The notes under the pieces are model-generated. The model was given only the letters and a program-made list of their open reading frames with translations, was not told where the DNA came from and made no database searches. Below are positions 1 to 9,424 of a DNA stretch of 64,000 bases, piece after piece. How positions within the stretch are numbered: the first letter of the stretch is position 1; each line of letters begins with the position of its first letter. This DNA is from Syntrophotalea acetylenivorans (GTDB taxonomy: Bacteria > Desulfobacterota > Desulfuromonadia > Desulfuromonadales > Syntrophotaleaceae). Both the position numbers and the translations under genes were made by a program. The DNA lies in contig NZ_CP015519.1 of assembly GCF_001887775.1 (NCBI RefSeq), positions 1,550,001-1,614,000 of the forward strand, written 5' to 3'.

Positions 1-22
1 TGATGAAGGACAATTCGAGGCC

Positions 23-928
23 ATGAAGACCATTATCTATGCCATATTATTGTGCCTGACAGCGACTGCAGCGCCGGGGCAAGATCTTGCGAAGTTGAAC
101 AAACGCACGTTTCACATCGGTGTTTCTTCACGACTTTTTCGAAAGTTGAACCACAATGAAGTCATCGCCTCCTACAAGGTCTGGGCATCCACAGTTGCTA
201 AAGAAAGGGATCTTGACCTCGATGTTCAGGTGTCCATGCTAAATGGACTGGAAGGAATTCAAAATGGACTCAAGAACGGCTGGCTGGACGCCGTCAATCT
301 TGCCACCGATGATTATGATGTCCTAAGCATTGATCCCGACACAGTCTTTTACCCTCTTCGGGAAGATGGCGCTGGAACCGTCTACATACTGCTCGTTCAT
401 ACCGAGAGTGGAATCGAAGGGGTGAAAGACCTCGAAGGGCTTAACCTGGTCACATATGAAAGCCATAACATGGTCCTGGCCCGAAAGTGGCTTCAAAGCG
501 AGTTTACGCGTGCAGCAAACGGGGCCATGCAAGAACGGGACATCGATATCACCACAGTTGACAAGGCCGCTGATGGGATTTTTAAAGTGTTTTTCCGCCA
601 GGCCGATGCCGTCATAATGAACCTGGGCACCTTCAACTTGGCCTGTCAATTGAACCCCCAGCTGCAGAAAAAACTTAAAATTATATCGAGGTCACCAAGG
701 CTTATACCGTCGTTTTTTATATTTAGCCCTGATTATCAGGGCAAAAACAGGCAGCTTATTGAGGAAGCCATCACCGGACTGCACAACTCTGCAGCCGGCC
801 AGCAGGTGCTCACTATATTTCAAAGCTCTCGCATGGAAAAGTCCTCTACGAAAATTCTGGATGAAACCCTCAGCTTTCTTTCCGATTATAAGGCTTTGCA
901 GCTAAATCTTTCGGCAGCGAGGCAGTAA
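23..928 (+). CDS. PhnD-like periplasmic substrate-binding protein (first of two)
   Basis: Periplasmic binding protein of the phosphate/phosphite/phosphonate (PhnD) type, 301 residues. A hydrophobic Sec signal (residues 1-18, likely cleaved near the Ala-rich segment before QDLAK) is followed by the family layout: an N-terminal beta strand HIGVSSRLF, a central region with LREDGAGTVYILLVHTES, and a C-terminal helix with the AGQQVL motif also found in the next gene. No ABC permease or ATPase gene is nearby. It lies 16 nt before a paralogue and in line with a sensor kinase, so I infer a ligand-sensing role rather than transport. The ligand is unknown. The RBS (gaggcc) is weak. Confidence 0.8.
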   Translation: MKTIIYAILLCLTATAAPGQDLAKLNKRTFHIGVSSRLFRKLNHNEVIASYKVWASTVAKERDLDLDVQVSMLNGLEGIQNGLKNGWLDAVNLATDDYDVLSIDPDTVFYPLREDGAGTVYILLVHTESGIEGVKDLEGLNLVTYESHNMVLARKWLQSEFTRAANGAMQERDIDITTVDKAADGIFKVFFRQADAVIMNLGTFNLACQLNPQLQKKLKIISRSPRLIPSFFIFSPDYQGKNRQLIEEAITGLHNSAAGQQVLTIFQSSRMEKSSTKILDETLSFLSDYKALQLNLSAARQ

Positions 929-944
929 TCACGGGAGAGGGATA

Positions 945-1901
945 TTGATCAATCGACAGACATGGATTGCCGGAATTGCCCTGCTCTTTCTCATACTGGG
1001 TGGAGGGACATCTCACAGTACGAAAGAATCTACAGTCGCATTAAAACCGGCACATCTGACTGTGGCCTTTACGGAAAGTGCTTTTCACGGCATTAAACGC
1101 CAAGACGCGGAAATTGCTTTCAAGGCCTTCACAAAAAGCATCGGCATTAACAGTGGTTACGATATATCAGTTAGGGTAAAAACCTTTAAAAATGTCGATG
1201 ATATTAAAGACCTCCCAGTCAAAGAAAGGCCAGAGCTGGTTATTTTGGACAGTCTGACCTTTTTGGAAATGGGAGAAACCCCTTGGATCGATCCGGTTTT
1301 TATGACATCCCAGCAGGGACAGGTCGCTAAAAGCTACCTGCTTCTGACGCACCAGGACAGCAAACTGAGAGCCCTGAGTGATTTACGTGGGAAGTCTTTG
1401 AACCTTTGTGCAACCAATAATGCAAAACTGGGCGACTGCTGGCTAAACTCACTGCTAAAAGAAAAAAAACTCGGCAGCCCTGCAGAGTTTTTCACGAAGG
1501 TTGAACTTCACGACAAGCCGATGCCTGCGCTTCTTCCGGTTTTTTTTAATAAAACAGATGCGGCCATCATCGATACGCTTAAGTTTAAGCTGATGACAGA
1601 GCTAAACCCGCAACTCAATAAAATGCATACGGTAATAGCCTCTGAACCTCTCGTGGAGAGCGTGATATGCGCCAGCGATTCCGAGTGGTCCTCAAAAAAG
1701 TTTAAAGAGGCAGTTCTAAAACAAATGATCGATTTGCACCGTTCTCTGTCGGGCCAGCAAATACTGACCCTGTTTAAAGTCGATCAGATAGTCCCATACG
1801 AATCGGCGTACCTGAATTCCATGCGTACAATCCACGACCGATTAAAGTCTCCTGACAAGAGCCGCACCAGGCAACAACGGCAAAAACCCGCTTTCAATTA
1901 A
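945..1901 (+). CDS. PhnD-like periplasmic substrate-binding protein (second of two)
   Basis: Paralogue of the preceding binding protein, 318 residues. The start is TTG, supported by a good Shine-Dalgarno (gagagg) 5 nt upstream. Residues 1-25 form a signal peptide. The shared family features are HLTVAFTESAFHGI near the N terminus, the LTHQDSKLRALSDLRGKSL segment, and a C-terminal SGQQILTLF that matches AGQQVLTIF in the first copy. The C terminus ends in a basic tail (KSRTRQQRQK). It is 16 nt from the sensor kinase gene, so the operon reads binding protein, binding protein, kinase, response regulator. Base composition is more AT-rich than the downstream core genes. Confidence 0.78.
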   Translation: MINRQTWIAGIALLFLILGGGTSHSTKESTVALKPAHLTVAFTESAFHGIKRQDAEIAFKAFTKSIGINSGYDISVRVKTFKNVDDIKDLPVKERPELVILDSLTFLEMGETPWIDPVFMTSQQGQVAKSYLLLTHQDSKLRALSDLRGKSLNLCATNNAKLGDCWLNSLLKEKKLGSPAEFFTKVELHDKPMPALLPVFFNKTDAAIIDTLKFKLMTELNPQLNKMHTVIASEPLVESVICASDSEWSSKKFKEAVLKQMIDLHRSLSGQQILTLFKVDQIVPYESAYLNSMRTIHDRLKSPDKSRTRQQRQKPAFN

Positions 1902-1917
1902 GGACGAGGATGTCACT

Positions 1918-4131
1918 ATGTCTTTAAATCAAGACTTACCTATCCGCATGGGGATATCCATGCGCATCGCTCTTTTGACCTGGCTGGTGGCCCTGGTGAC
2001 GTTGCTGGTGTTCGTCCTGACCATTCTCCCCCAGCAAAAAATCACCTATCAAAAAAACCTGAAATCCAAAGCTAACAGCGTGGCCATCTCATTGCATAAC
2101 GTGGCCGCCGGTGCTGCGATCAACGAGGACTACGCCGGAGTTGTCAGTGCCTGCCAGACTCTGCTGTCCGGAGACGATGAAATCGATTTTCTGATGGTGG
2201 TGAAAAACGACGGCTTTGCCTTGATCAACGACCAAAACGGCTGGAAAGTGGAACAGCAGGTCGAAGATTACTGGCATCCTGAAAACCGAAAGGCCGCAGG
2301 CAGCATCGCCGCTGTCCCTCTTCTCGATCGCAGGGTTTTTCACTTTGCACAACCCTTCGATTATTCCGGCATTCAGTGGGGCTGGATTCACGTTGGCCTT
2401 TCCCTCGAGTCCTATGACAGCAGCGTTGCATCCTTGTACCGCACCACTCTGTTGCTGACCGTGGGATGTGCCTTTCTGAGTCTGCTGATTTCTTTGGGTT
2501 ACGCATCACGGCTTGTTCGTCCCATCCTGCGCTTACGCCATGCTGTTAAACAGGTCGCCGAAGGGGACTTTTCGGTGCGGATCGACATGAATCGAAGAGA
2601 CGAACTGGGTAATCTTGCCTCGTCGGTCGATATCATGACCAATGCATTGCGACGCCGGGACCGCATTCTAGAAAGCGTTCGTTATTCTGCCCAGGAGTTC
2701 CTGCAGACGGAACAATGGGAAAGCTCTATCGACACGGTACTTGCCCGGATCGGCAATGCGGCCGATGCCAGCCGAGCCTACATCTTTGAAAACACAGAGG
2801 ATGAAACGGGCAGCCTGTTTATGTCCCAACGTTACGAATGGACGGCGCAGGGTGTTGCCCCGGAGATATCCAATCCGGAACTGCAGATGCTTTCTTATGA
2901 CGCCTCCGGTTTCAATCAATGGCGTTCGATTCTTGCCGACAACAAAACCATCAGCGGAGCGGTTGCCGAAATGGAGGAAAGGCAGCGCGCCATTCTCGAA
3001 CCGCAAGGCATCCTCTCCCTTCTGGTTATGCCGGTTTTTGTCAACAACAAGTGGTGGGGATTTCTTGGGTTGGACGACTGCTCTCAGGCGCGCCTTTGGA
3101 CGGACGCCGAAAAAGACAGCCTGCGCGCCGCCACCGACATGCTCGGTGCGACTATCGCCCGCCAGGGCATCCAGGAAGCCCTGTTGGAAGCCAAAGCCAC
3201 ATTGGAATTACGGGTCAAAGAACGCACCAGGGAGCTGCAAGCCCAGGTGGCGGCCAAGGAGAAGGCCTTATCGGATCTCGCCGAGGCCCAAAGCTCTCTT
3301 CTTGAGGTGTCCCGGGCAGCCGGAATGGCCGAAGTGGCTACCGGCGTATTGCATAATGTAGGGAATGTCCTGAACAGCGTAAATGTCTCCAGCACCCTGC
3401 TCATCGAGCACCTGCGAAAATCCCGCTGCGGCAATATCGCAAAGGTGGCGGATCTGATGCAGGAACATGCCGGGAAACAGCCGAACTTTCTCACTGAAGA
3501 TCCGCGGGGTCGCCAGATACCTGAATATCTGGCATCCCTTTCTAAGTCACTGGAAGAGGAACGTCAATTGATGCTGCAGGAGACCGAGTCTTTGTGTGAA
3601 CGAATCGACCACATCAAGGAAATTGTCTCGATGCAGCAGAGCTATGGTCGCGTAGCCGGCGTTGAAGAAACCGTTTGTCCTGAGAAGCTTATGGAAGACG
3701 CCCTAAAACTTAATACCGGTGCACTTGAACGCCACGGGGTAGAGGTTGAACGTCATTACCAAAATCCGTCACCGGTCACTGTAGACAAGCATAAAACCCT
3801 GCAAATCCTTTTAAACCTGATCAACAACGCCAAGTATGCTTGCAGCGAGAGAGAGGGTGAAAAAATCATCACCTTGAGAGTCGATAATCCTGCGCCGGAT
3901 CGCATACGATTCCAGGTTGCGGATACAGGAGTTGGTATAACATCGGAGAATCTGACCCGGATTTTCCAGCACGGTTTTACAACCCGCAAATCGGGCCATG
4001 GTTTCGGCCTTCACAGCGGGGCCCTTGCTGCTCGCGAGCTTGGCGGTAGTCTCACCGCGTTTAGCGATGGGCTTAATACAGGCGCAACCTTTACCCTTGA
4101 ACTGCCCTGTCATTCGGGAGAGATAGTATGA
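1918..4131 (+). CDS. Membrane sensor histidine kinase (HAMP-GAF-HATPase)
   Basis: Inner-membrane sensor kinase, 737 residues. Transmembrane segments lie near 16-37 and 176-194 and bracket a periplasmic domain of about 135 residues. A HAMP linker (197-250), a GAF-like domain (265-418), a coiled coil (420-465), a dimerisation/phosphorylation helix with His479 (VATGVLHNVGN) and a C-terminal HATPase (NLINNAKYA, DTGVGI) follow. The phospho-acceptor context LHNVGN is the variant form seen in many deltaproteobacterial kinases, not the usual HEIRTP. The periplasmic domain could read the two binding proteins encoded upstream (inference). The stop overlaps the next start by 4 nt (ATGA), so translation is coupled to the response regulator. 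Confidence 0.88.
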   Translation: MSLNQDLPIRMGISMRIALLTWLVALVTLLVFVLTILPQQKITYQKNLKSKANSVAISLHNVAAGAAINEDYAGVVSACQTLLSGDDEIDFLMVVKNDGFALINDQNGWKVEQQVEDYWHPENRKAAGSIAAVPLLDRRVFHFAQPFDYSGIQWGWIHVGLSLESYDSSVASLYRTTLLLTVGCAFLSLLISLGYASRLVRPILRLRHAVKQVAEGDFSVRIDMNRRDELGNLASSVDIMTNALRRRDRILESVRYSAQEFLQTEQWESSIDTVLARIGNAADASRAYIFENTEDETGSLFMSQRYEWTAQGVAPEISNPELQMLSYDASGFNQWRSILADNKTISGAVAEMEERQRAILEPQGILSLLVMPVFVNNKWWGFLGLDDCSQARLWTDAEKDSLRAATDMLGATIARQGIQEALLEAKATLELRVKERTRELQAQVAAKEKALSDLAEAQSSLLEVSRAAGMAEVATGVLHNVGNVLNSVNVSSTLLIEHLRKSRCGNIAKVADLMQEHAGKQPNFLTEDPRGRQIPEYLASLSKSLEEERQLMLQETESLCERIDHIKEIVSMQQSYGRVAGVEETVCPEKLMEDALKLNTGALERHGVEVERHYQNPSPVTVDKHKTLQILLNLINNAKYACSEREGEKIITLRVDNPAPDRIRFQVADTGVGITSENLTRIFQHGFTTRKSGHGFGLHSGALAARELGGSLTAFSDGLNTGATFTLELPCHSGEIV

Positions 4132-6029
4132 TGAATCACGGAGTTTCCTCAGCACCTCGCATTCTTATCATTGACGACAACGTAGCAATACATGAAGATT
4201 TCAAAAAGATTCTTCTGAAGGGAAAATCCTCCGACAGCAAATTGGATGATCTCGAAAGCGCCCTTTTCGGCGAAAGAGATGAGGTTTTTTCTCCGCCCGA
4301 ATATGTAATTGATTTCGCCACTCAGGGAAAAGAGGCTTTGGCCATGGTCGAACAGGCCGAAAAGGAAGGGAGTCCCTATGCACTGGCCTTTGTTGACGGC
4401 CGCATGCCTCCGGGATGGGACGGCATTGAGACGATTAGCCGCCTCTGGAAAGTCAGTCCCGATATGCAAATGGTTTTGTGTACCGCTTATGCCGATTATT
4501 CATGGGATGAAATCCAACAAAACCTGGGCCAGACCGACAGCCTGGTCATCCTGAAAAAGCCATTTGATATCGCTGAGGTACTGCAGTTAGCCCACGCTTT
4601 GACCCGCAAGTGGGAGCTGAACCGGGAGATACAAGGAAGACTGCACCAACTGGCCTATTTTGATAGTCTGACCGGCTTGCCGAATCGAACGCAATTCCTG
4701 GATTCATTAAACAAAACGCTGGCCAATGCCCAAAAAATGGAAAAAAAGGCCGCACTTCTCTATATCGACCTCGACGAATTCAAACGCATCAACGACACCC
4801 TGGGTCACAGCATTGGAGATAAACTGCTAAAAATTATTGCCCAGCGTTTGTCCACTTGCGTCAGGAATTCCGACCTGCTGGGAGAGCGGGGTGAAAATCA
4901 CAAAACAGCCCGCCTTGGAGGCGACGAATTTACCGTACTGCTTTCCAACGTAGAGTCAGATGAGGAGGCTTCCGCTGTTGCCAAACGTATTTCCAATAGC
5001 TTGAACCAGCCCGTTGAGCTAGGCGGCCATCAGATGATGGTTGTCCCCAGTATCGGCATTGCCATGTTCCCTGCAGACGGTGAAGATGCCGATAGTCTTA
5101 TGAAAAATGCTGATATGGCAATGTACTTTGCAAAACGCAACGGCCCCCAAAACTATCGATTTTACCAAGAGTCCATGAATGCTAATGCATTGAAAAGGCT
5201 AACCATTGAAACACAATTGCGTAATGGGCTCGAGGCGGAAGAGTTTTCCCTTGCCTATCAGCCGCAATTTGATTTGAAAACAGGGAATTTGAGTGGCGTC
5301 GAAGCTCTGCTCCGCTGGAAGAATAAAGAACTTGGACAAATCCCCCCCATGGAATTTATTCCTATTGCTGAAGAAAGCGGCTTGATTCATCCCCTTGGCG
5401 AGTGGGTAATGCGCACAGCATGCACGCAAGTAAAGACGTGGCAAGACCAAGGAATAGACCTGCCCCGGATAGGCGTGAATGTTTCACCTAAAGAATTCAT
5501 TCATCCAGAGTTTATATCCAATGTTAAGTCTGCCCTCGCGGATAGCGGTCTGGACCCATCAGCGCTGCAAATTGAAATTACCGAAACACTTTTAATGGAA
5601 CATTTTGAGGGGACGGCGAAAACCCTGGAGGAACTCCATAAAATGGGAGTTCAAGTGGCTATAGACGATTTTGGCAAAGGCTACTCAAGTCTAAGCCGGC
5701 TGCAAGAACTTGCCATTGACTGTCTCAAAATAGACCGCTCATTTGTCAGTGCGGTCGACGAGAGCTTCAGGCAAAAGTCGGTATTGAACGCCATCATTGC
5801 CATGGCCAACGGCATGGACCTGGGTATGATCGCAGAAGGAGTGGAAACAAAAGAGCAGTTTCTCTTTCTCCAGGAAAAGCATTGTGATGAGGCCCAGGGC
5901 TACATGCTTAGCAGGCCGCTGACTTTGGAGCAAGCTGAGGAGTTCCTACAAAAAGCAACTATGCAATTAAACGATCAAGACCCTTATTCTTCACTAGATC
6001 AAGGTTCCGCCGATCTTCAGAGCTCATAA
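4128..6029 (+). CDS. Response regulator with GGDEF and EAL domains
   Basis: Cytoplasmic c-di-GMP turnover protein, 633 residues, probable output of the kinase encoded just upstream. The receiver (11-160) has DD at 16-17, phospho-acceptor Asp90 and KKPFD, with an insertion of about 35 residues between its first strands. GGDEF is intact (264-268), but the usual RxxD inhibitory site is not present at the expected spacing. The EAL domain begins at 360 with intact EAL (392-394), NVSP, EITE, DDFGKGYSSL, KIDRSF, EGVE and QGY motifs, so phosphodiesterase activity is likely and cyclase activity possible. It starts at the ATG overlapping the kinase stop; a second ATG follows immediately. Confidence 0.9.
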   Translation: MMNHGVSSAPRILIIDDNVAIHEDFKKILLKGKSSDSKLDDLESALFGERDEVFSPPEYVIDFATQGKEALAMVEQAEKEGSPYALAFVDGRMPPGWDGIETISRLWKVSPDMQMVLCTAYADYSWDEIQQNLGQTDSLVILKKPFDIAEVLQLAHALTRKWELNREIQGRLHQLAYFDSLTGLPNRTQFLDSLNKTLANAQKMEKKAALLYIDLDEFKRINDTLGHSIGDKLLKIIAQRLSTCVRNSDLLGERGENHKTARLGGDEFTVLLSNVESDEEASAVAKRISNSLNQPVELGGHQMMVVPSIGIAMFPADGEDADSLMKNADMAMYFAKRNGPQNYRFYQESMNANALKRLTIETQLRNGLEAEEFSLAYQPQFDLKTGNLSGVEALLRWKNKELGQIPPMEFIPIAEESGLIHPLGEWVMRTACTQVKTWQDQGIDLPRIGVNVSPKEFIHPEFISNVKSALADSGLDPSALQIEITETLLMEHFEGTAKTLEELHKMGVQVAIDDFGKGYSSLSRLQELAIDCLKIDRSFVSAVDESFRQKSVLNAIIAMANGMDLGMIAEGVETKEQFLFLQEKHCDEAQGYMLSRPLTLEQAEEFLQKATMQLNDQDPYSSLDQGSADLQSS

Positions 6030-6109
6030 CCCTTAGACTGCCCTCGGAATATTTGTCGCTCGCAATCCATTTGATGCGATTGCGAATATCACCATTTGCC
6101 ATAATATAA

Positions 6110-6140
6110 AGGCCCGTCCGGTTTCCGGACGGGCCTCTTC
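6110..6140 (+). terminator. Rho-independent terminator after the GGDEF-EAL gene
   Basis: Perfect 12-bp inverted repeat (6110-6121 and 6125-6136) with a 3-nt loop and a pyrimidine-rich tail. The other side carries an AT-rich run (ataatataa), so it may also stop minus-strand transcription arriving from 6227. Confidence 0.8.
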
Positions 6141-6226
6141 TTATCAGTTGTGCCAGTACGGCATCCCCGGATATCCAGGGCACCGCATCGGCACTTATTA
6201 AAGGCTGCGGTTGGCGTCCAAGACCA

Positions 6227-6451
6227 TCAATCGACCTGCACCACCTCTTTAAGTTCGGGAAAATGCTGAAGCAGTGTGCGTTCGATGCCCATTTTCAGGG
6301 TCATGGTCGACATGGGACAGGAACCACATGCACCGGTCAAGCGCACCTTGACCACGCCATCGTCCGTGACATCCACCAGTTCCACATCACCGCCATCGGC
6401 TTGTAATGCCGGACGGATAGTCTCGAGAACTTCCTGGACCTGTTGTTTCAT
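6227..6451 (-). CDS. NifU C-terminal-domain iron-sulfur protein
   Basis: Small (74-residue) stand-alone NifU C-terminal domain, the family that carries or assembles Fe-S clusters as a scaffold. Diagnostic features are the [11 protein letters not shown] segment and the CGSCP motif (CxxC) that binds a [4Fe-4S] cluster between subunits. It covers only the Nfu domain, without the N-terminal IscU part, which is normal for many bacteria. The start ATG has an upstream aggag-like RBS on the minus strand. It is the last gene of a minus-strand group with a HAD hydrolase and a glycerophosphodiesterase. Confidence 0.9.
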   Translation of the reverse strand: MKQQVQEVLETIRPALQADGGDVELVDVTDDGVVKVRLTGACGSCPMSTMTLKMGIERTLLQHFPELKEVVQVD

Positions 6452-6522
6452 AAGCTTCTCCTTTTTCCCATATTATACCGTGGAAAAGCAGATAACTTAT
6501 AGGGAATGGAGATAGAACCCGC

Positions 6523-7167
6523 TCAATGAAGCAGGCCAAGCAGCTTGTGGATCTGCAGCAGGTCGGAAACCTGCCGCACCAACAGAGTTGAAATCCCTCT
6601 TTCTGCTGGGGGCAGCAGATCGATGTGTTGGCGGTCGCCGACAAACAGGAAACTTTCCGGAGGCCCGCCGATATCGTTTAGAACCTGATCCAATGCCTCA
6701 CTGTCCGGCTTTGGCCGCCAGCAAAACTCAATGGTATAAATACGCGTGAACAGGTGTTCGATCCCCAGCAGCGCAAGGATCTTTTGCACTAAAGGATAGT
6801 TGTTGTTGGTATAGATAAACAGGCTGTATCGTTCGGCAAGGCTGCCAAGGAGATGCTGCAGCGCCGTGTCGTTGTTCAGATATTGTTCAGGCCGAACCCG
6901 GTCCTGAAGTGCTTGGTGAAATTCAGAAAGTTCGATGCCGAGCTCAGCACAAACCAGGCTTAGAGCCGGTTCGAATCCCGTCTGGTCGGTCAGCTTTTGA
7001 CGGGTACTGCGCACCACATTACAGCCCTGCGAGGTGGTCAAACCACGCCCCGAAGCCACTAACTCGCACGCAACCTGCTCGATTTCATCACGGACCCCCT
7101 CGTTGACGTAGAGGGTGCCATCCAGATCAAAAACAATCGACTTTAGCGTATTGGAAAAGCTGGTCAT
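6523..7167 (-). CDS. HAD-family hydrolase (putative phosphatase)
   Basis: HAD superfamily phosphohydrolase, 214 residues. Motif I is VFDLDGTLYV with the nucleophile and acid/base Asp pair, motif II is IYTNNN, motif III is the Lys in RPKPDSEA, and motif IV is VGDRQHIDL. An alpha-helical cap between motifs I and II suggests a small phosphorylated metabolite as substrate. The layout resembles pyrimidine 5'-nucleotidase-like (SDT1/YjjG) members, but the specific substrate cannot be read from sequence. It lies between the NifU-domain gene and a glycerophosphodiesterase on the same strand. Confidence 0.85.
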   Translation of the reverse strand: MTSFSNTLKSIVFDLDGTLYVNEGVRDEIEQVACELVASGRGLTTSQGCNVVRSTRQKLTDQTGFEPALSLVCAELGIELSEFHQALQDRVRPEQYLNNDTALQHLLGSLAERYSLFIYTNNNYPLVQKILALLGIEHLFTRIYTIEFCWRPKPDSEALDQVLNDIGGPPESFLFVGDRQHIDLLPPAERGISTLLVRQVSDLLQIHKLLGLLH

Positions 7168-7248
7168 TGGTTGTCACCCAAAATTTTCGATATCTCGTTG
7201 TGAATACTTTTATGGATGCAGACAACTCTATCAACCTGCGGTGACATG

Positions 7249-7989
7249 TCAAAACTTGCTGGACGCCCTGCCCTGGTCCAGATCTTTTAACCAAGCCAAA
7301 AGTTGCTTCGGATCGTTGCAAAAGACGCCATCAACACCTAGCTGCCAGCAGTGTTGGAGCCGGGCAAAAGTATCGACGGTCCAGGGATAAACAGCCAGCC
7401 CCCGCTGGTGACAGGCGGCAACCAATTCAGCGGATAAAAAATCGAAGCGCGGATTGAAGCTTTCCGCAGTGCAAGCCGCCGCCCGCTCTACGGCTGCGGC
7501 CCAGTCCGGCTGTTCCCACAAAAAAGCCAGAGGCAATTGCGGCGCCCTACGCCGCAGCTGGTATAGAAGATCATGGTCAAAGGAAGATAAAACGATGGAA
7601 GCCTGCGGATAAGAACGGGACAAACCCAGCACCGCCTTACCGGCGGCGGAATCTTTGATTTCAACATTGAAGCGCAATTGCCTGCCGCCCCGGCATAATA
7701 CTTCCTGGAGAGTCGGTATCTTCTCGCCGGCAAAGGCTGCACTGAACCAGGAACCGGCATCCAAACGCTGGAGTTCCTCCAAAACCAGTTCCGCAACGGG
7801 ACCTCGCCCGTCACTGGTGCGATCAAGGGTCTCATCATGAAGTACCACCGGTACCCCATCATGGCTTAAGTGCACGTCGAGTTCCAGACCGTCGGCCCCG
7901 GCAGCCTCGGCAGCCTGAAAGGCCGCCAGGGTGTTTTCCGGTGCCAAGGCCGAAGCCCCCCGGTGCGCCCAGACAAAAAACCTTCTCAT
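7249..7989 (-). CDS. Glycerophosphodiester phosphodiesterase
   Basis: Cytosolic glycerophosphodiester phosphodiesterase (GDPD, UgpQ-like), 246 residues, which hydrolyses deacylated phospholipids to glycerol-3-phosphate and an alcohol. Visible motifs are the N-terminal WAHRGASALAPENT with the catalytic His and Arg, DGLELDVHLSHDG with the metal-binding Glu and Asp, and VLHDETLDRTSDG with the second catalytic His. Later blocks FNVEIKD and YPWTVD complete the TIM barrel. No signal peptide is present, consistent with a cytoplasmic enzyme of about 250 residues. First gene of the minus-strand group 7989-6227. Confidence 0.92.
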   Translation of the reverse strand: MRRFFVWAHRGASALAPENTLAAFQAAEAAGADGLELDVHLSHDGVPVVLHDETLDRTSDGRGPVAELVLEELQRLDAGSWFSAAFAGEKIPTLQEVLCRGGRQLRFNVEIKDSAAGKAVLGLSRSYPQASIVLSSFDHDLLYQLRRRAPQLPLAFLWEQPDWAAAVERAAACTAESFNPRFDFLSAELVAACHQRGLAVYPWTVDTFARLQHCWQLGVDGVFCNDPKQLLAWLKDLDQGRASSKF

Positions 7990-8333
7990 TTACCCTCCAC
8001 CTTGTACTGAAACGGCCAGTCATTCCACTCTTTTGCTGCTTCTAAATATACATCAATAAGCCCCAGGAGTCTGTCGGTCTTGACGGGCCGAAATGAAAAG
8101 CTGGCTGTTCGCATCCGCATTTTCGATAATTTGAGAGCGAATAGCAGGGTTATTTGGCGAAAATTGTCGAGAATCTGGGCCGATCAGACGATTTTGCGGT
8201 CGGCTCATGATAAGCCCGGCAGCCTCCTTACATTCATCTGCCATCGGGCAACTTGTTTTCGAAGGTAAATCGTGGCATGATGAGCGCCGACCGAAACCAC
8301 CTATTTTTTTACATCCAAGGAGGGCAACGCACG
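7990..8333. other. Divergent intergenic region, glycerophosphodiesterase / glpX
   Basis: About 340 nt between the divergent glycerophosphodiesterase and glpX genes. It must hold promoters for both directions. I see no strong hairpin, riboswitch-like structure or convincing small gene. An open frame extends glpX 81 nt upstream, but the strong RBS lies at the later ATG. Confidence 0.5.
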
Positions 8334-9287
8334 ATGGATCGCAATCTTGCACTGGAACTGGTGAGAGTCACCGAAGCCGCGGCTCTGGCCTGCGGCCGTT
8401 GGGTCGGCAAAGGGGATAAGAACAACGCCGACGGTGCCGCGACGGAAGCTATGCGGCGCACCCTCGACTCGATCGAGATCAACGGCACGGTAGTCATCGG
8501 TGAAGGCGAGATGGACGAAGCCCCGATGCTTTATATCGGCGAAAAGGTCGGTACCGAGGGCGCCCCCGAGGTCGACATCGCCGTCGACCCTCTGGAAGGC
8601 ACCATCATCTGTGCCAAGGGCACGGCCGGCGCCATCACCACCATCGCCCTGGCCCCCCGTGGCGGCTTTCTCCATGCCCCCGACATGTACATGGATAAGA
8701 TTGCCGTCGGTCCTACGGCCTACGGTGCCATCGATATAACGGCTCCTCCCAAAGAAAACCTCAAGCGGGTAGCGGAAGCCAAAAATTGTTACATTGAGGA
8801 CTTGACCGTGGTCATTCTCGACCGACCCCGGCATGAAAAGATCATCAACGAAGTGCGCCAGGCAGGCGCCCGAATTCATCTTGTCTCCGATGGTGACGTA
8901 GCTCCCGCCATTGCCGCTACCGTAGCCGACAGCGGCGTCGACATGATGATCGGTATCGGCGGCGCTCCGGAAGGTGTGCTGGCCGCGGCCGCCCTCAAAT
9001 GCATGGGAGGCGATATGCAGGGCCGTCTGGTCTTTATGAGCGACGAGGAAAAAACCCGCGCCAAGAGCATGGGTATCGACGACTTCGATCGCATCTATAC
9101 GGCCGAGGAAATGGCCAGCGGAGACATCTTCTTTGCGGCAACCGGAGTAACCAACGGTGAGCTGCTGCGAGGAGTCCGCTACTACTCAGGCGGAGCCGAA
9201 ACCCACTCCATCGTCATGCGCTCCAAAAGCCGCACGGTTCGGTTCATCAAATCCCAGCATCAATTTGACTTCAAGCCGCTCTACTAA
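8334..9287 (+). CDS. glpX: Fructose-1,6-bisphosphatase class II
   Basis: Gluconeogenic fructose-1,6-bisphosphatase of the GlpX type, 317 residues, metal-dependent and cytosolic. Supporting motifs include GEGEMDEAPMLYIGE near the N terminus, DPLEGT (metal-binding Asp and Glu), the conserved GIGGAPEGVLAAAALKCMGG block, and FAATGVTNGELL. I chose the ATG at 8334 because an aaggaggg Shine-Dalgarno lies 8-14 nt upstream and the protein then has standard family length. The longer frame from 8253 lacks family similarity in its extra 27 residues. It stands alone between divergent and parallel neighbours. Confidence 0.95.
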   Translation: MDRNLALELVRVTEAAALACGRWVGKGDKNNADGAATEAMRRTLDSIEINGTVVIGEGEMDEAPMLYIGEKVGTEGAPEVDIAVDPLEGTIICAKGTAGAITTIALAPRGGFLHAPDMYMDKIAVGPTAYGAIDITAPPKENLKRVAEAKNCYIEDLTVVILDRPRHEKIINEVRQAGARIHLVSDGDVAPAIAATVADSGVDMMIGIGGAPEGVLAAAALKCMGGDMQGRLVFMSDEEKTRAKSMGIDDFDRIYTAEEMASGDIFFAATGVTNGELLRGVRYYSGGAETHSIVMRSKSRTVRFIKSQHQFDFKPLY

Positions 9288-9424
9288 GCGCCTTGCAAGC
9301 CAGGCAAGAGGCTTGTCGCTCTGAGCTTTTACATGCTATGATGAGCAACTTTTTCGGCCGTATCAGGAGATTGTCCGACACTCTCCTGGCGGCATAAGAA
9401 TAACCGTACAAGGAGAACAGTTCC

